DNA from: Batillaria attramentaria
Lineage: Eukaryota; Mollusca; Gastropoda; Batillariidae
NCBI GenBank assembly: GCA_018292915.2
Contig: JACVVK020000016.1
Span: 97,501-161,500 of the forward strand
Length of the DNA: 64,000 bases
Direction: 5' to 3'
Position 1 is the first letter of the stretch; every line of letters begins with the position of its first letter. The translations under genes and the position numbers were made by a program. Shown here in pieces: positions 36,688 to 64,000 of the stretch. Below the pieces are notes generated by a model. The model made no database searches. It was not told the origin of the DNA and worked only from the letters and a program-made list of their open reading frames with translations.

Positions 36688-37080
36688 TCGGTGGTCTAGT
36701 GGTTAAGAGACTTGTCACCAACGCGAGAGGTTAGGGGTTCGAGTCCCACTCGGGACAAAGAATTTTTCCTTCTCGTATATGGCACCGTTCATTCGGGCCG
36801 ATCGTCGGGGTTCTCTCCGGGTACTCCGGCTTCCTTCCCCTCTGCTTTGGAAACGTTCAGCCCACCAAATTTGAAAAAAATAAATGCAATTCTAAATTCC
36901 GAAATTTAGATAGCTGAGCTGACCCTTCGCACCACGTGATTGCAATGTGTTTATGTTCAGTGTTTGAGAGAATGCGGGTGATTCACGTCAGCGTGCGTGT
37001 TGGGTTCAGTTCGCGGCGCTCTGAGCCGATTCATGGAATTGGGTAAAGCGCCTATACAATAGTTATTATTATTATTATTT
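36688..37080 (+). mobile_element. SINE-II, full copy
   Basis: Head GGTGGTCTAGTGGTTAAGAG with B box GGTTCGAGTCCCACTC; central TTCTCTCCGGGTACTCCGGC; 3' part CACCACGTGATTG, then GGGTAAAGCGCCTATACAAT and an (ATT)n tail. Confidence 0.9.
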
Positions 37081-37915
37081 TAAAATGGAAATTACAGTGC
37101 CTGCTCCTCCTTTGATTAAGAATAAGAATAAATATTATGTTCCCACAGACACCCACTCACTCTGATGCGCACACACATTCACGCACTCCCTAAACATAAA
37201 TACTTAAATATACAAGCACGTAAATACAAAACTGAATAGATTAAAACTGAAAAAAACTCTAAACGGTATCAGTTTGGTTTGGTTGTCCCCTCTTGTTAGA
37301 AACCATTTGCAGTGGCGATGGCCCGCGGGAGGCATGACCGCTTATATCTCAGTGTCTGTGCGTGCGGCAGGCAGTCAGAGGCGGCAACCGATACCCTGTG
37401 CTTTAGTTCCAATTCATCTGACCCAGTTCTGAGGGTCTGGGTCAAATACCCAAGTACATTGTTCACGGTTGGAAAGCATCCATCTGGTGTATTCTATCCT
37501 CCGAGAGGCGAACGATACCCAGCGCTATAAGTGCAGCAGCAAGAAGTACGACACGGAGGCAATGATATAGGTAAGTGCACGCTGCAAGGGAGAGAACGCA
37601 CAGGCACTGTTCTCTCCCTTGCTGCGTCCAATTGCCGATTTTGTCCGCAGTGTTGTACTCATTAGAAGAAGGAGGCCATGGTCACCTCCCCAAAACACAT
37701 GCACGCACGCACGCACGCACGCACACACACACGCACGCACGCACGCACGCACGCACACACTATAATGCTATAATGATTTTATTTCCTGACAAAAAAAGGA
37801 AAAAAAAAAAAGAATTACCAGTACTACGCCTGAAGCAAAACTCAGTATCAACAGTACATTCCTATATCACGTTAATCAGTGTGTACGTCCGCCATCAGTT
37901 CACAGCAATTACGAT

Positions 37916-37916
<1 letters not shown>
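37081..37916. other. no gene seen
   Basis: Includes ACGC repeats at 37701-37757. Short frames around them lack any recognisable domain. Confidence 0.4.

Positions 37917-37955
<39 letters not shown>
37917..37955. repeat. (GA)n microsatellite
   Basis: A pure GA run. Confidence 0.95.
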
Positions 37956-37956
<1 letters not shown>

Positions 37957-38418
37957 TGTACGAAACTTGCAATTTTGCTGGAAATTGTAACTCTCTTAAA
38001 ATTTGACAAGTTTTGCATATTCCGGCTCCCCTGTCGTCTGTTGAGCATTGTTCATCAGGTTAAAAATAACTACGTTTCAACTGATAAAACTTGCCTACCA
38101 TCGCTAAAAATCGTAAGTAATTTGGCCGGACAACTCAAAATCGTACAAAGAAATTAGTAATGTCTTAGGGTGAATTCCCCGTAAGGTTTCTGATAAGCTA
38201 TGGAAACGCCTCAGGCCTACTGTTAGCATCTGCTAACAGTGTTAGCATTACTGGATTTGTGCTAATGTTCCGCTGAGAATATGCTGTCAGTTTTATCAGT
38301 GAAACAGTATACGCTAAATCTATGCTAACAACTTCCCGAACAAGGAAATGTCTGCTATGTAACTGCTCTCAGTATGCAAATTAATTGTTAGTAAATTCTC
38401 AGCATATGCTAACATTTT

Positions 38419-38640
38419 GCTACCGAAATGCTAACAAATCTTTGGTTTCTCACGACCAGACCTTCCCATGCTTTATTTATGCTAACATATCTTTGGTTTC
38501 ACAAAACAAGCCATTTCCGTGCTTGGTCTATGCTAACATATCTTTGGTTGTCACAAAACCAACCCTTTCCATGCTTGATCTATGCTAACATATCTTCGGT
38601 TTCACAAAACCTGCCCTATCCATTCTGGGTCTATGCGTGT
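38419..38640 (+). repeat. about 52-bp minisatellite, four units
   Basis: ATGCTAACA(A/T)ATCTTTGGTT starts units at about 38428, 38479, 38530 and 38582. Isolated GCTAACA motifs continue upstream to 38220. Confidence 0.8.
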
Positions 38641-38678
38641 GCCGTGAGAGGCCAAAACTAATATGTTCATTTTATTCA

Positions 38679-38681
<3 letters not shown>

Positions 38682-38748
<67 letters not shown>

Positions 38749-38808
38749 TTTTTGACTGTTTCTTGCTCACACCAGTGTTATGGACAATATGTCTGAACAA
38801 TTAAAATG

Positions 38809-38902
<94 letters not shown>
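38682..38902. repeat. (TG)n, then (CT)n(CA)n microsatellites
   Basis: TG at 38682-38746; CT passing directly into CA at 38814-38901. Confidence 0.97.
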
Positions 38903-38903
<1 letters not shown>

Positions 38904-39835
38904 GTAATGCGATCTACTTCTTTGTATACCAGATATTTATAGTACCCATGCACGAAAGAAAGTTCTTTTGCCTGTGGTTAACCTGAACTGTGGTGTCAAA
39001 TTAGTGATACTGTCAATGAGGATCTGTGTGCACACGGTGGAGGTGTAGGCATATCTAATTATCTGACGCCTAATAATATTATTTCACAACTACCAGAACT
39101 GACTTTGACACTATCAAGTCAATTTGTCTCGACTCGGGCTGTCATGCAACTCGTCACTCGTATCGCCGCTATCATCAAAGAAGCCGAAATACAGACAAAG
39201 CATGGGCTGGCGACTGACAACTGAGGCGCCGCCAACTGGCCGCAAAGGACGTGTCATTTTTCACATACCTGTTTCACTGACCCTGAACTTACAGCAGCAA
39301 TACACAAGAGGAACACCTGCATTCGGGCGGCAATGTCTTTGTTCAGCCCCTTGTCCAGTCAGTTCATCAGCTAGTGTGTTGGATATTGGAAACGGGTACG
39401 TGAAAAACGACATGTACCCGTGGAAATGGTCTGGCCAGTCAGACAGCGTTTTTCAATCAAAGGAAGCTACCCAGCCTACGTAATCAAAGGAAGCTACCCA
39501 GCCGGTAGCGCTCCACGGCCGAGTTGAGTGGCAATATACGGGATGGAGAGAGACTGATTATGTCATCTGCGTAACCCGTTAGACGGTGAGCTACAGGACT
39601 TTGCACAGCGGCGAAGCGCGGTTGCCATTCAGTCAGGTCAATACACAAGACTGCCCTGAGCAGGCCAAGGGATTACGAGAGATTATGCAACGTACTGCGT
39701 GCAGGCGGTCCGCGAGCGTGGAAAACAGGCCTCGTTAAAACTGCCCACGCCTTGCGTAATAGTGCTGTTGAGTGCTGTCTAGTGCCGTTTAGTGCTGTTG
39801 TGAGTTTTGGTAAGTCTTGTCATATAGTGTGGGCA
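38903..39835. other. no gene seen
   Basis: A 119-codon frame at 39124-39483 has no recognisable motif and no splice or start context. AATCAAAGGAAGCTACCCAGCC occurs twice in 39455-39505 as a short direct repeat. Confidence 0.4.
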
Positions 39836-40012
39836 GGGGGTGGGGGTCCGCGGGCAGTTAGGAGTTAAGGGTTAAATGTCTTTTCCCACCACATATGGGT
39901 GATACCAAAGACGGGGCAACGAGAGAAAGGCCAGCATCAATATTTGGCCCTAGCCGAGAATAGAACTCACAACCCGGCCGAGCACTGGACGACTAACGCT
40001 CTAACGCTTGAC
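39836..40012 (-). mobile_element. SINE-I, diverged copy
   Basis: Recognisable CCTAGCCGAGAATAGAACTC and GACGGGGCAACGAG, with a disturbed head. Confidence 0.75.
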
Positions 40013-40289
40013 TAGTAAAGCAGGACGTCCGGTAAAAGGACTTCCGGTGCATGCTCGATGTCGAGCGGTCACGTTTTGGAGCTGTGCTGTTTTTTCCTAC
40101 TCGTAGGTGGTCTTCTACCCAGTGGGATACCTCCGAAACTTGTGAGAGGAGTTCTGTCTGTTGTGGGACTATTGTGGTCATTCCAGTTTTGACAGAGATA
40201 CCTTTCTTTGTGGACCTTTCTTTGTGGATATTTCGACCTTTGCAGTAAAGCAGGGACTCACAGTCAAGGGATCAAAATATATAGAATAT

Positions 40290-40660
40290 TTATCCTACTA
40301 ATATCCTTTTGTATAAGATAGGAATAACTGAAAGTAAAAACTGTCCATTTTGTCCAGACCAGGTTGACTATATTGAGCATTTTTTCTTTGAATGTAAGCG
40401 TGTGAAGGTATTATGGAAACACATTGAAAATATTATTAATTGTAAATTTGGGCACTGTATTGTTTTGAATTCTGTACATGTACTATTTGGGATAACGGAC
40501 AAGGGCGGCATCTCTAAGGAGAGATGTCAGTTTCTTAATCATGTAATTTTAATTGGCAAAATGTGTATAAGTAAATACAGGTACGGTACACCAACAAACA
40601 TAATAAGCTTGTTCGAAAATGAAGCTCACTTAAGACATCTGTCCATGCACTAATTTCAAA
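40290..40660 (+). mobile_element. LINE 3' end with zinc-binding reverse-transcriptase tail
   Basis: An open frame of 114 codons carries CPFCPDQVDYIEHFFFEC followed by a VLW motif. This C-x2-C...EH-x4-C pattern is the zinc-binding domain at the C-terminus of many non-LTR reverse transcriptases. A stop follows at 40652. An A-rich 3' end and an (AT)n tract come next. Confidence 0.75.
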
Positions 40661-40803
40661 ACATTAATTTAAAATCACTGGGGAACCAATGAAGAGAGAC
40701 CGATCAGCCAAAAAAAATGTAAAAAATGAAAAAAAAAAAGAAAACAAAATAAATAAATAAAAAGGTTTTGAGCGGCCTGCATGCAACTGAGGTTCCAAAA
40801 AAA

Positions 40804-40807
<4 letters not shown>

Positions 40808-40875
<68 letters not shown>
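40808..40875. repeat. (AT)n microsatellite
   Basis: About 33 AT units just downstream of the LINE fragment. Confidence 0.97.
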
Positions 40876-40879
<4 letters not shown>

Positions 40880-41142
40880 CAATAATAATAATAGTCCATG
40901 GATATCTTGACCGTATATGTTCAGAATCCCACAATAAACCAGAGTGACATAAAATTACAAAACCAACCAACGAAATCTGTGCTCCACTTACTCTCTAAAA
41001 CTGAAGCTCTCACTACGTACGCCAGGCATACAAAAGCGTGTGGAACACTTTTCATCAAATGCGCCGAATCTGTGCTTCAGAATCAGTCACTTGTGTCACA
41101 GTATAGCATCTGAGGCCATTGTGGTGACTCTAGCCAGTGTAT

Positions 41143-41488
41143 CCAGGTGAGCGGTGGTCTAATAGGCAGCGCGTCGGATTTAGCCGCTTTGCACTACTGA
41201 ACAGCTGTCACCAATGTCATGGCGATGAAGCGTGGGGTCGATCCCAGGTCGAGCTTGTGATATGTGATACCGGTTTTTCCTGGCTGCCGGGCTGCTCATC
41301 GGGGGTTTCTCTCCGGGTTATCCGGCTTTCCTCCCCCAGCAAAATTGTATTTAAAAAAAAAGGAGAGAGGGAGAGAGAGAGAGAGAGGAAAAAAACGCAA
41401 GGATAGGTATTGGGTGGCGCTGCATCGCGGCGACGCGCTTCCCCCGGGGGAAGCAACCCGAATTTCCCGAAAGGGATAATAAAGTAGT
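41143..41488 (+). mobile_element. SINE-IV, copy 1
   Basis: tRNA-like head (GGTGAGCGGTGGTCTAATAG, with a GGGGTCGATCCCAGG B box), a central CTCTCCGGGTTATCCGGCTT block and a 3' end CCCGAATTTCCCGAAAGGGA. A (GA)n run (41362-41388) lies inside. Its centre resembles that of SINE-II. A minus-strand copy is at 47664-47890. Confidence 0.75.
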
Positions 41489-41748
41489 AAAAAAAAAAAA
41501 GAAAAAAAGTATAAGTTGTTCTAGAGGTGACCGCCTACTGAGCAGACGGCGTTATTTTGGTCGCGGACTGAGGCCCGGCTACACGGCGCTGATTGGCTGT
41601 TATTTTGTTCAGCTTTTTTCGCATCCAAGTCTCAGTGTTAAAAAATGGACCGCAGGCTCAAAGAAAGTCGTATTTCTCTAATATTAGAAGCCACAAAGTC
41701 GCGAGAACTGTCGCAATGGCCAAATAAAACATCCTACTGTCTGCCTGG

Positions 41749-42132
41749 GGCAGTCGGTGGTCTAGTGGTTAAGAGACTTGTCACCAATGCGAGAGGTGAG
41801 GGGTTCGAGTCCCACTGGGGGCGAAGAATTTTTCCTTCTCGTATGTGGCACCGTTCATTCGGGCCGACCGTCGGGGGTTCTCTCCGGGTACTCCGGCTTC
41901 CTCCCCCTCTGCTTTGGAAATGTTCAGCCCACCAAATTTGAAAAAATAAATGCAATTCTTAATTCCGAAATTCAAATAGCTGACCCTTCGCACCACGTGA
42001 TTGTAATGTGTGAGAGAATGCGTGTGATTCACGTCAGCGTGCGTATTGGGTTCAGTTCGCGGCGCTTTGAGCCGATTCATGAAATTGGGTAAAGCGCCTA
42101 TACATTACTCATTATTATTATTATTATTATTA
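41749..42132 (+). mobile_element. SINE-II, full copy
   Basis: Same order as 36688-37080, with the central GGGGGTTCTCTCCGGGTACT and an (ATT)n tail. Confidence 0.9.
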
Positions 42133-44278
42133 CAGCTTCAAAAGCGGCAGTTTTCCATCTTAGCGGCGGAACGACAGCGCAGCTGCAGACGCCCCAATAG
42201 TAGCTGTTCCAAGGAATGTCGTACGCTCCCTCCGCTGATTTTAGAACATATAGGTAAGATTAGCAGTGAGAATGGCAAAACCGTTCACCAACAAATCAAA
42301 CGAGTAGGATATCGGAAACAAACAAACATCAACTATCTGCATCAGGCCATTTAGGTTCAAGCTTCTTTTTTTTTTTTTTTTTTTTTGGGGGGGGGGGAGC
42401 TTTATAAACAGCTGCCACGTGATAATCAATAGCAATGCCTAAAGCATCCTATAAATGTTGATACTGTCACCTTTCTCTTCCATACTATGCAGACCTAAAC
42501 TCTCAGACTTGTAAGCGCATAATCAGAAATAACATTAAACAAACAGCACACCGCAGAGAAGACGAATTTGCGATAATAATGATAATGGCAACAAGACAAC
42601 AACACCAACAACAACTACAGTACTTACAGTTTGATTAACAAGTATTCATGGCAAGCGAAATATACAAAAATATTCACGAAGATGTACATGAACAAGTCAT
42701 CTGGGCTACCCCTAACAAACCAAATGGAACTCTAAAATAGAATTCCAAACGTATTTAAATATCATGAGTCCAAAAGCGGTTGCCTAAAGACTGACCATGA
42801 ATTTTTTTTATCACAAACAAAATATGTTCATACGGTCTTTTCGGAGTCAATAATTATATCTTCTTTTCTAGGTTTTTAAGGTCTGACGGAGTCACTCTCG
42901 TAAGGGCGTATTATTAACACATCATATCACTCATTCTACCCAAGCTACAACTTGTCGTAACAGATTATTTACATTTTACCTCCCTTTCCAACATGTCTGC
43001 CGTCCGGTTTCCTTGGCACCCTGCTGAATGTTGCGTCAAAGTCAGTAATGTGTAATACCTAAGCAACATTTCCTCTTCCTATAAAATCATTCGGCCCACA
43101 TAGTACAATATCACCACGGGATCCAGGCAGCTGAGGCCAGGCGTGTGATTGTAGTATCAGCATAGAAAGGGTTAAAATGTGTCTTTTTAGCGGTCGCTGT
43201 CACTTCGCTTTGAGCTGGACAGCTTTAGTTTTTACTATAAATGAGAAATTATCCGTACAGAATGTGATAAGCCTTGGCGCCTAGGTATATGTGGAGATTA
43301 TTTCTTTGCAACTGAGAGAAACTGAAAAAAACACCTAAACAAAAAATAAATAAATAATAACAATGGAAGGACAAAATGTAGGTTTCATCTGATGCGATAG
43401 GAATCTTTCTAAATCCTCTGAACATAAACTAGCGTAAACCATCACATTTCATAATAATAATAATAATGCATCATACTTATAAGGCGCCCGTGTCTGAAGG
43501 ACAGACTCAGAGCGCACGCACCCACACACATACCACCACCACCACACCACACCACACCACACACACACACACCCACACACACACACACACTGACACACAC
43601 ATGAACATGGACAGAGGGTCCCAGTTATCTATGGAAAGCCTGACGGAACAGGTATGTTTTGAGTTGTAATTTAAAGGCTGACAGTGTGAAACAGTGAAAC
43701 CTAATCACTTAAAGGCCCATCCTTCACTAATTACATTCTCACAAATTGTTCTCGGTTCTTTTGGTAGTGTCTAACATCCTACCACTTAGACACATGAACA
43801 GTGACAGCATCTCACAGGCTGGCAAAGACCCAACAGAAGGCTTTGCGCGACGCGAATATCGAAGAGGCAGTGTTTGCGGCAACCGTTGAGTAGAAGAATT
43901 GGAAGTTTTGCCCGCACAGCCTGCAGACGGTACGGCAGTGTATAGCTTTCACGGCTCTACTAATCGCTATATCCAGCAGACCGGCACACCCACAGGTACA
44001 ACTGTTAACAACAACAACATCGACAACAACAACGACAACAACAGTACAAACAGAATAGGGGTTTTTTTCTGTCAAAAAAATACAGTAAGTGAAGTTCCTC
44101 CTGTACAAATGTTTTTCCTGAATACGCCAGTTCTCACTCTCACCCTGTGCTAAAACTAAACTGAAACGTCTTCTTGTTCTGTTTCGTTTGGGTTGCAGTT
44201 GTTGTTGCTGTTTCGGTATTTCTTTGTGCAGGTCACGGCTTTGGATGTCAAACTTTGACTGCAATGTATCCTGAAGGA
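42133..44278. other. gene-poor stretch 3' of the tandem-kinase gene
   Basis: Contains poly-T/poly-G at 42367-42398, (AAT)n near 43451 and CAC/CA runs at 43525-43605. A frame at 43812-44321 (minus) has no recognisable domain. No gene supported. Confidence 0.45.
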
Positions 44279-44449
44279 GGGGGAGCCGGGGTGGCCGAAT
44301 GGTAGACCGTTGGACTTCCAATGCTCGGGTCGTGAGTTCGAATCCCGGCTGGGGCCAAATATTGTGCTGGCTGTTTCATCGTTGCCCCGTCTTTGATATC
44401 ACCCGTATGTGGTGGAAAAGGACGTTAAACTCCCAAACACCCACCCACC
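44279..44449 (+). mobile_element. SINE-I, full copy
   Basis: Plus-strand copy ending GGTGGAAAAGGACGTTAAAC and a CCCACC tail, immediately 3' of the stop codon of the kinase gene, so it would lie at the start of its 3' UTR. Confidence 0.88.
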
Positions 44450-61361
<16,912 letters not shown>

Positions 61362-61650
61362 TGTGTACTGTTAGTCTGGCTGCTGTCAATCACGAAGGGA
61401 AAAGAGCTGGACTCCAAAACTCAAGTCGGTTTGTCCTGTACGTTCGTGTCTGTCCATACTTTAGGCTAGGCTTTAGTCAATATGTATTATAGGCTGGTTT
61501 TCAGGGGGGGGGGGGGGGGGGGGTACGGCAGTGTTTGTAGTCCGAGGGAGTTGACAGAAAAGACTTGTAGCCCAAGGCCGCAGGTCACTCTGAAACTGAA
61601 GTTCAAAACCAATATTTGGAAAAGCCATTTTTCAGTAAATGTGCCTCCCC

Positions 61651-61683
<33 letters not shown>

Positions 61684-62442
61684 CAACGTAGTATAGGCTT
61701 TGTTTGCAATAGGAATATGGAAAATGGGAATATGAAACGTCATTTATACCATAAGGCGTTAAATCTGAAGCTCGATGTTGATCAGTCCATCGCATTGTTT
61801 GTGTATTTGGCACGTAGAAAACTGCCTAAGCTTTCAGCTCAATTTGTAAAACCGGCTCAGTTTCAAGAGCTTTCCTGCAGAAAAAAACCACAGAATAATT
61901 GTCCTTTTTTCTGCAGAAAAAACTGATATTTTGTCATACGTCGCGAGCCATATACGCTTTCTCATCCTATATGTCTCATCGTTTGTGCGGCGTTAAGCCC
62001 TAACTAACTAATTAACTAACTGTCTCATCGTACACCTTCAAACCACCACGTTACACCCCGTGTTTGTTTTTCCGACAGTCTGTGTTTGCCAGCGTTACTT
62101 TTCTAACAGGTTGTTCTATGTGTTGAAATGCGTATCTAGACTGTCGGTCGGTCTGTTTGCATTATTTAGACGTGACAAAAAATAAAAAATAAAATATCCG
62201 GGTGTTCATGCAGTCACCTGATTCTTTCCTGTCTGGCCCTGGCGGCCGTTCACAATCATTGTGAAATCTGTAAACTGGTAACACAGTCACGCTTACACTG
62301 CACACACGCAGAACAAACACTCAAAAGGCAAGAGCACAAAGCCAGTTTACGTGGCTCGCAAAGCTTTGCCTGAGTCAGTGCAACGCTACTTAGTGGACAA
62401 GAGATAATAATGTGTTGTATTTATTTCCTGTGGAGGGATTCC
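61362..62442. other. upstream region of the tandem-kinase gene
   Basis: Contains poly-G (61504-61522), poly-C (61650-61682), TTCTGCAGAAAA palindromes (61875-61925) and a GTGCGGCGTTAAGCCCTAAC module with a CTAA tail (61986-62022). No TATA box or second gene was found. Confidence 0.5.
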
Positions 62443-62724
62443 AGGGCCCGTATGTAAAAGTCGAGGTTAATTTAACCCACGGCTACGGGCCTACCTCAGA
62501 CTAGGACAAAACAAACCCAGCAGCAAAATTAAATAAAAAGGAAGCGAAGAAAGGAAGAAAAAAATCCTTCTATAACAGCTTAGCCACCTTGCTGGAATGG
62601 GCCCGCTTCTTGATTTAAAACAAACAAACAAACAAAAAAATTTTAACCCTAGAGCTAGTTTAGTTCGAGGTTAGACTCTAACCCAGGCCTAAAAGCCCTA
62701 AAATCGACTATTACATCCGGGTCC
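62443..62724 (+). mobile_element. MITE family M, copy 4
   Basis: Starts GGGCCCGTATGTAAAAGTCG and ends CGACTATTACATCCGGGTCC, with the GAGCTAGTTTAGTTCGAGGT block inside. Close to copy 3 in length and sequence. Confidence 0.88.
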
Positions 62725-62994
62725 TGACCCTCGATTACTACAGGAGAGGGTCACCATGACTATTACGCCTACTTCACAACACAAGATCAGGTCATGACAG
62801 ACGGCTGTGGTGTCTGAAAACTGGCACTGCCGTGTCACGCCTCTGGGTTAAACCCGGCCTACAGGGTAGCTATATATTCAACGGCGGCCTCCAGAAACGA
62901 GGCCATGGCTAACTTTGCGAGCAGTGCCCAAGGCGCGATACCCAAACAATATCAAGTTTATATTTCATAATCTTACTGTAGCCGCAGAGTGAAT

Positions 62995-62996
<2 letters not shown>
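62725..62996. other. no feature seen
   Basis: Short unique stretch between the MITE and TG arrays. Confidence 0.4.
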
Positions 62997-63056
<60 letters not shown>

Positions 63057-63084
63057 AGCAGTGTGTGTGTGTGTGTGTGTGTCA

Positions 63085-63151
<67 letters not shown>
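62997..63151. repeat. (TG)n array with CAGCA interruptions
   Basis: Three TG runs split by two copies of GTCAGCAGTG at about 63055 and 63082. Confidence 0.97.
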
Positions 63152-63153
<2 letters not shown>

Positions 63154-63533
63154 ATAGAGTTCGTACAAAGTCGAATCGCGTCATGTCGTGACGCGAGTTC
63201 TTTCGTCGCTTTTCACGTCGTGTCGCGGCGTGAATTCTTCAGCCGGAACACACTGCTGATTTGAACGTTATCAGTGTCAGACATATTAGCTTTTTGTCTG
63301 CAGAGTTTGTCTGTCCTTTATCAAACTGATAAGATATGTACATGCCACTACTCCTCATTTGTGTACAGTACATACTCTGGCAACGCGAAGCCGTTCATTC
63401 GCCGGAGAAGAACCACCAGTTGTTCAGTGGGGGTTCTTCGTCTAGCTATCACAGAGAGACACACAGAGACACAGTGCCTGCTCTTTTAGGATGTGTTCAA
63501 TGTGCTTGTGAGTGGTGTGTGAATGCGCAATTA
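63152..63533. other. no feature seen
   Basis: Short frames at 63274-63548 have no recognisable domain. Confidence 0.35.
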
Positions 63534-63534
63534 G

Positions 63535-63592
<58 letters not shown>

Positions 63593-63640
63593 GGCTTAAC
63601 GCCGCGCAAGCAACAAAGCCTATTTCGCGGCCAAACCAAG
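63534..63640 (-). repeat. (TTAG)n tail with GCGGCGTTAAGCC module, reversed
   Basis: (TTAG)n at 63534-63592, then GGGCTTAACGCCGCGCAAGC and CAACAAAGCC. Inverse of 10494-10552. Not a telomere, as the unit is TTAG, not TTAGGG. Confidence 0.75.
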
Positions 63641-63927
63641 TCCCGTTCTGCCAGGTTCTTTAAAACATAAAATTCCGGCTTAAAACATGATGTAAATATA
63701 TATTAAATTTTGTATAGCTTAAAGGAGAACCAATGAAAGACTATTTCCTGCCAGTCTAAAGATTTAGAGAGTATAACTATATCACAGATTGTATTGCAGA
63801 AAGAGAGAGAGAGAGACAGTGACAAATGACAATGACAAATTTTTTATTTCAGTTAGGCTTTTGGCCCATGACTGAAAGGGGGGTGGGGGGAGGTAGGCAA
63901 CACAAGCATACAATATCATATTACATA

Positions 63928-63929
<2 letters not shown>

Positions 63930-64000
<71 letters not shown>
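63930..64000. repeat. (AC)n microsatellite at the window edge
   Basis: A pure AC run cut by the right edge. Confidence 0.97.

Noticed and set aside
39124..39483. 119-codon frame on the plus strand
   Set aside because: No recognisable motif, composition typical of chance frames, overlaps a short direct repeat.
43812..44321. 169-codon frame on the minus strand
   Set aside because: Reads through CAA/AAC repeats and into a SINE-I; no domain.
63534..63592. Telomeric repeat
   Set aside because: The unit is TTAG, not TTAGGG, and it is attached to an interspersed module.

Overview
This is eukaryotic genomic DNA, most likely from a marine gastropod mollusc. The evidence is indirect: genes split by GT/AG introns, dense (CA/TG)n, (GA)n and (ATC)n microsatellites, many tRNA-headed SINEs, LINE 3' ends, and a secreted carbohydrate-binding exon of a kind known from molluscan GH10 enzymes. 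The species cannot be named. All exon models below were built by hand from splice sites and reading phase; no transcript or database search was available.

Layout. 0.6-0.8 kb: first coding exon (minus) of a secreted CBM-like protein that runs off the left edge. 2.1-3.2 kb: a 45-bp minisatellite that reads as 15-residue repeats. 6.4-35.2 kb: a cluster of four AMP-binding (ANL superfamily, acyl-CoA-synthetase-like) genes. A (6.4-9.2 kb), B (14.6-17.6 kb) and C (23.7-28.7 kb) lie on the minus strand; D (31.2-35.2 kb) lies on the plus strand, head-to-head with C. A, B and D share identical intron positions. C shares none of them. D carries a 355-bp tandem duplication in exon 1 that shifts its frame, so it is called a pseudogene. 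Part of the duplicated block is identical to B by eye, which points to gene conversion or unequal exchange within the cluster. 35.2-44.4 kb: gene-poor, filled with repeats. 44.4-61.4 kb: one large minus-strand gene of about 17 exons. All joins keep phase and give about 1924 residues: a Ser/Thr-rich disordered N-terminus, an alpha-helical middle, two tyrosine-kinase-like domains in tandem, and a Tyr/Pro-rich tail. The two kinase domains have lost different catalytic motifs. I do not recognise this architecture as a named family. 61.4-64 kb: repeats.

Repeats make up much of the rest: about 16 copies of one tRNA-headed SINE (SINE-I), five of a second (SINE-II), three of a third (SINE-III) and two of a fourth (SINE-IV). 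SINE-II and SINE-IV share a central motif. There are also four copies of a MITE with about 28-bp terminal inverted repeats, several LINE 3' fragments, and several local minisatellites. Functionally, the synthetase cluster suggests a family that expands and is reshuffled by recombination; the tandem-kinase gene is the most unusual coding feature.
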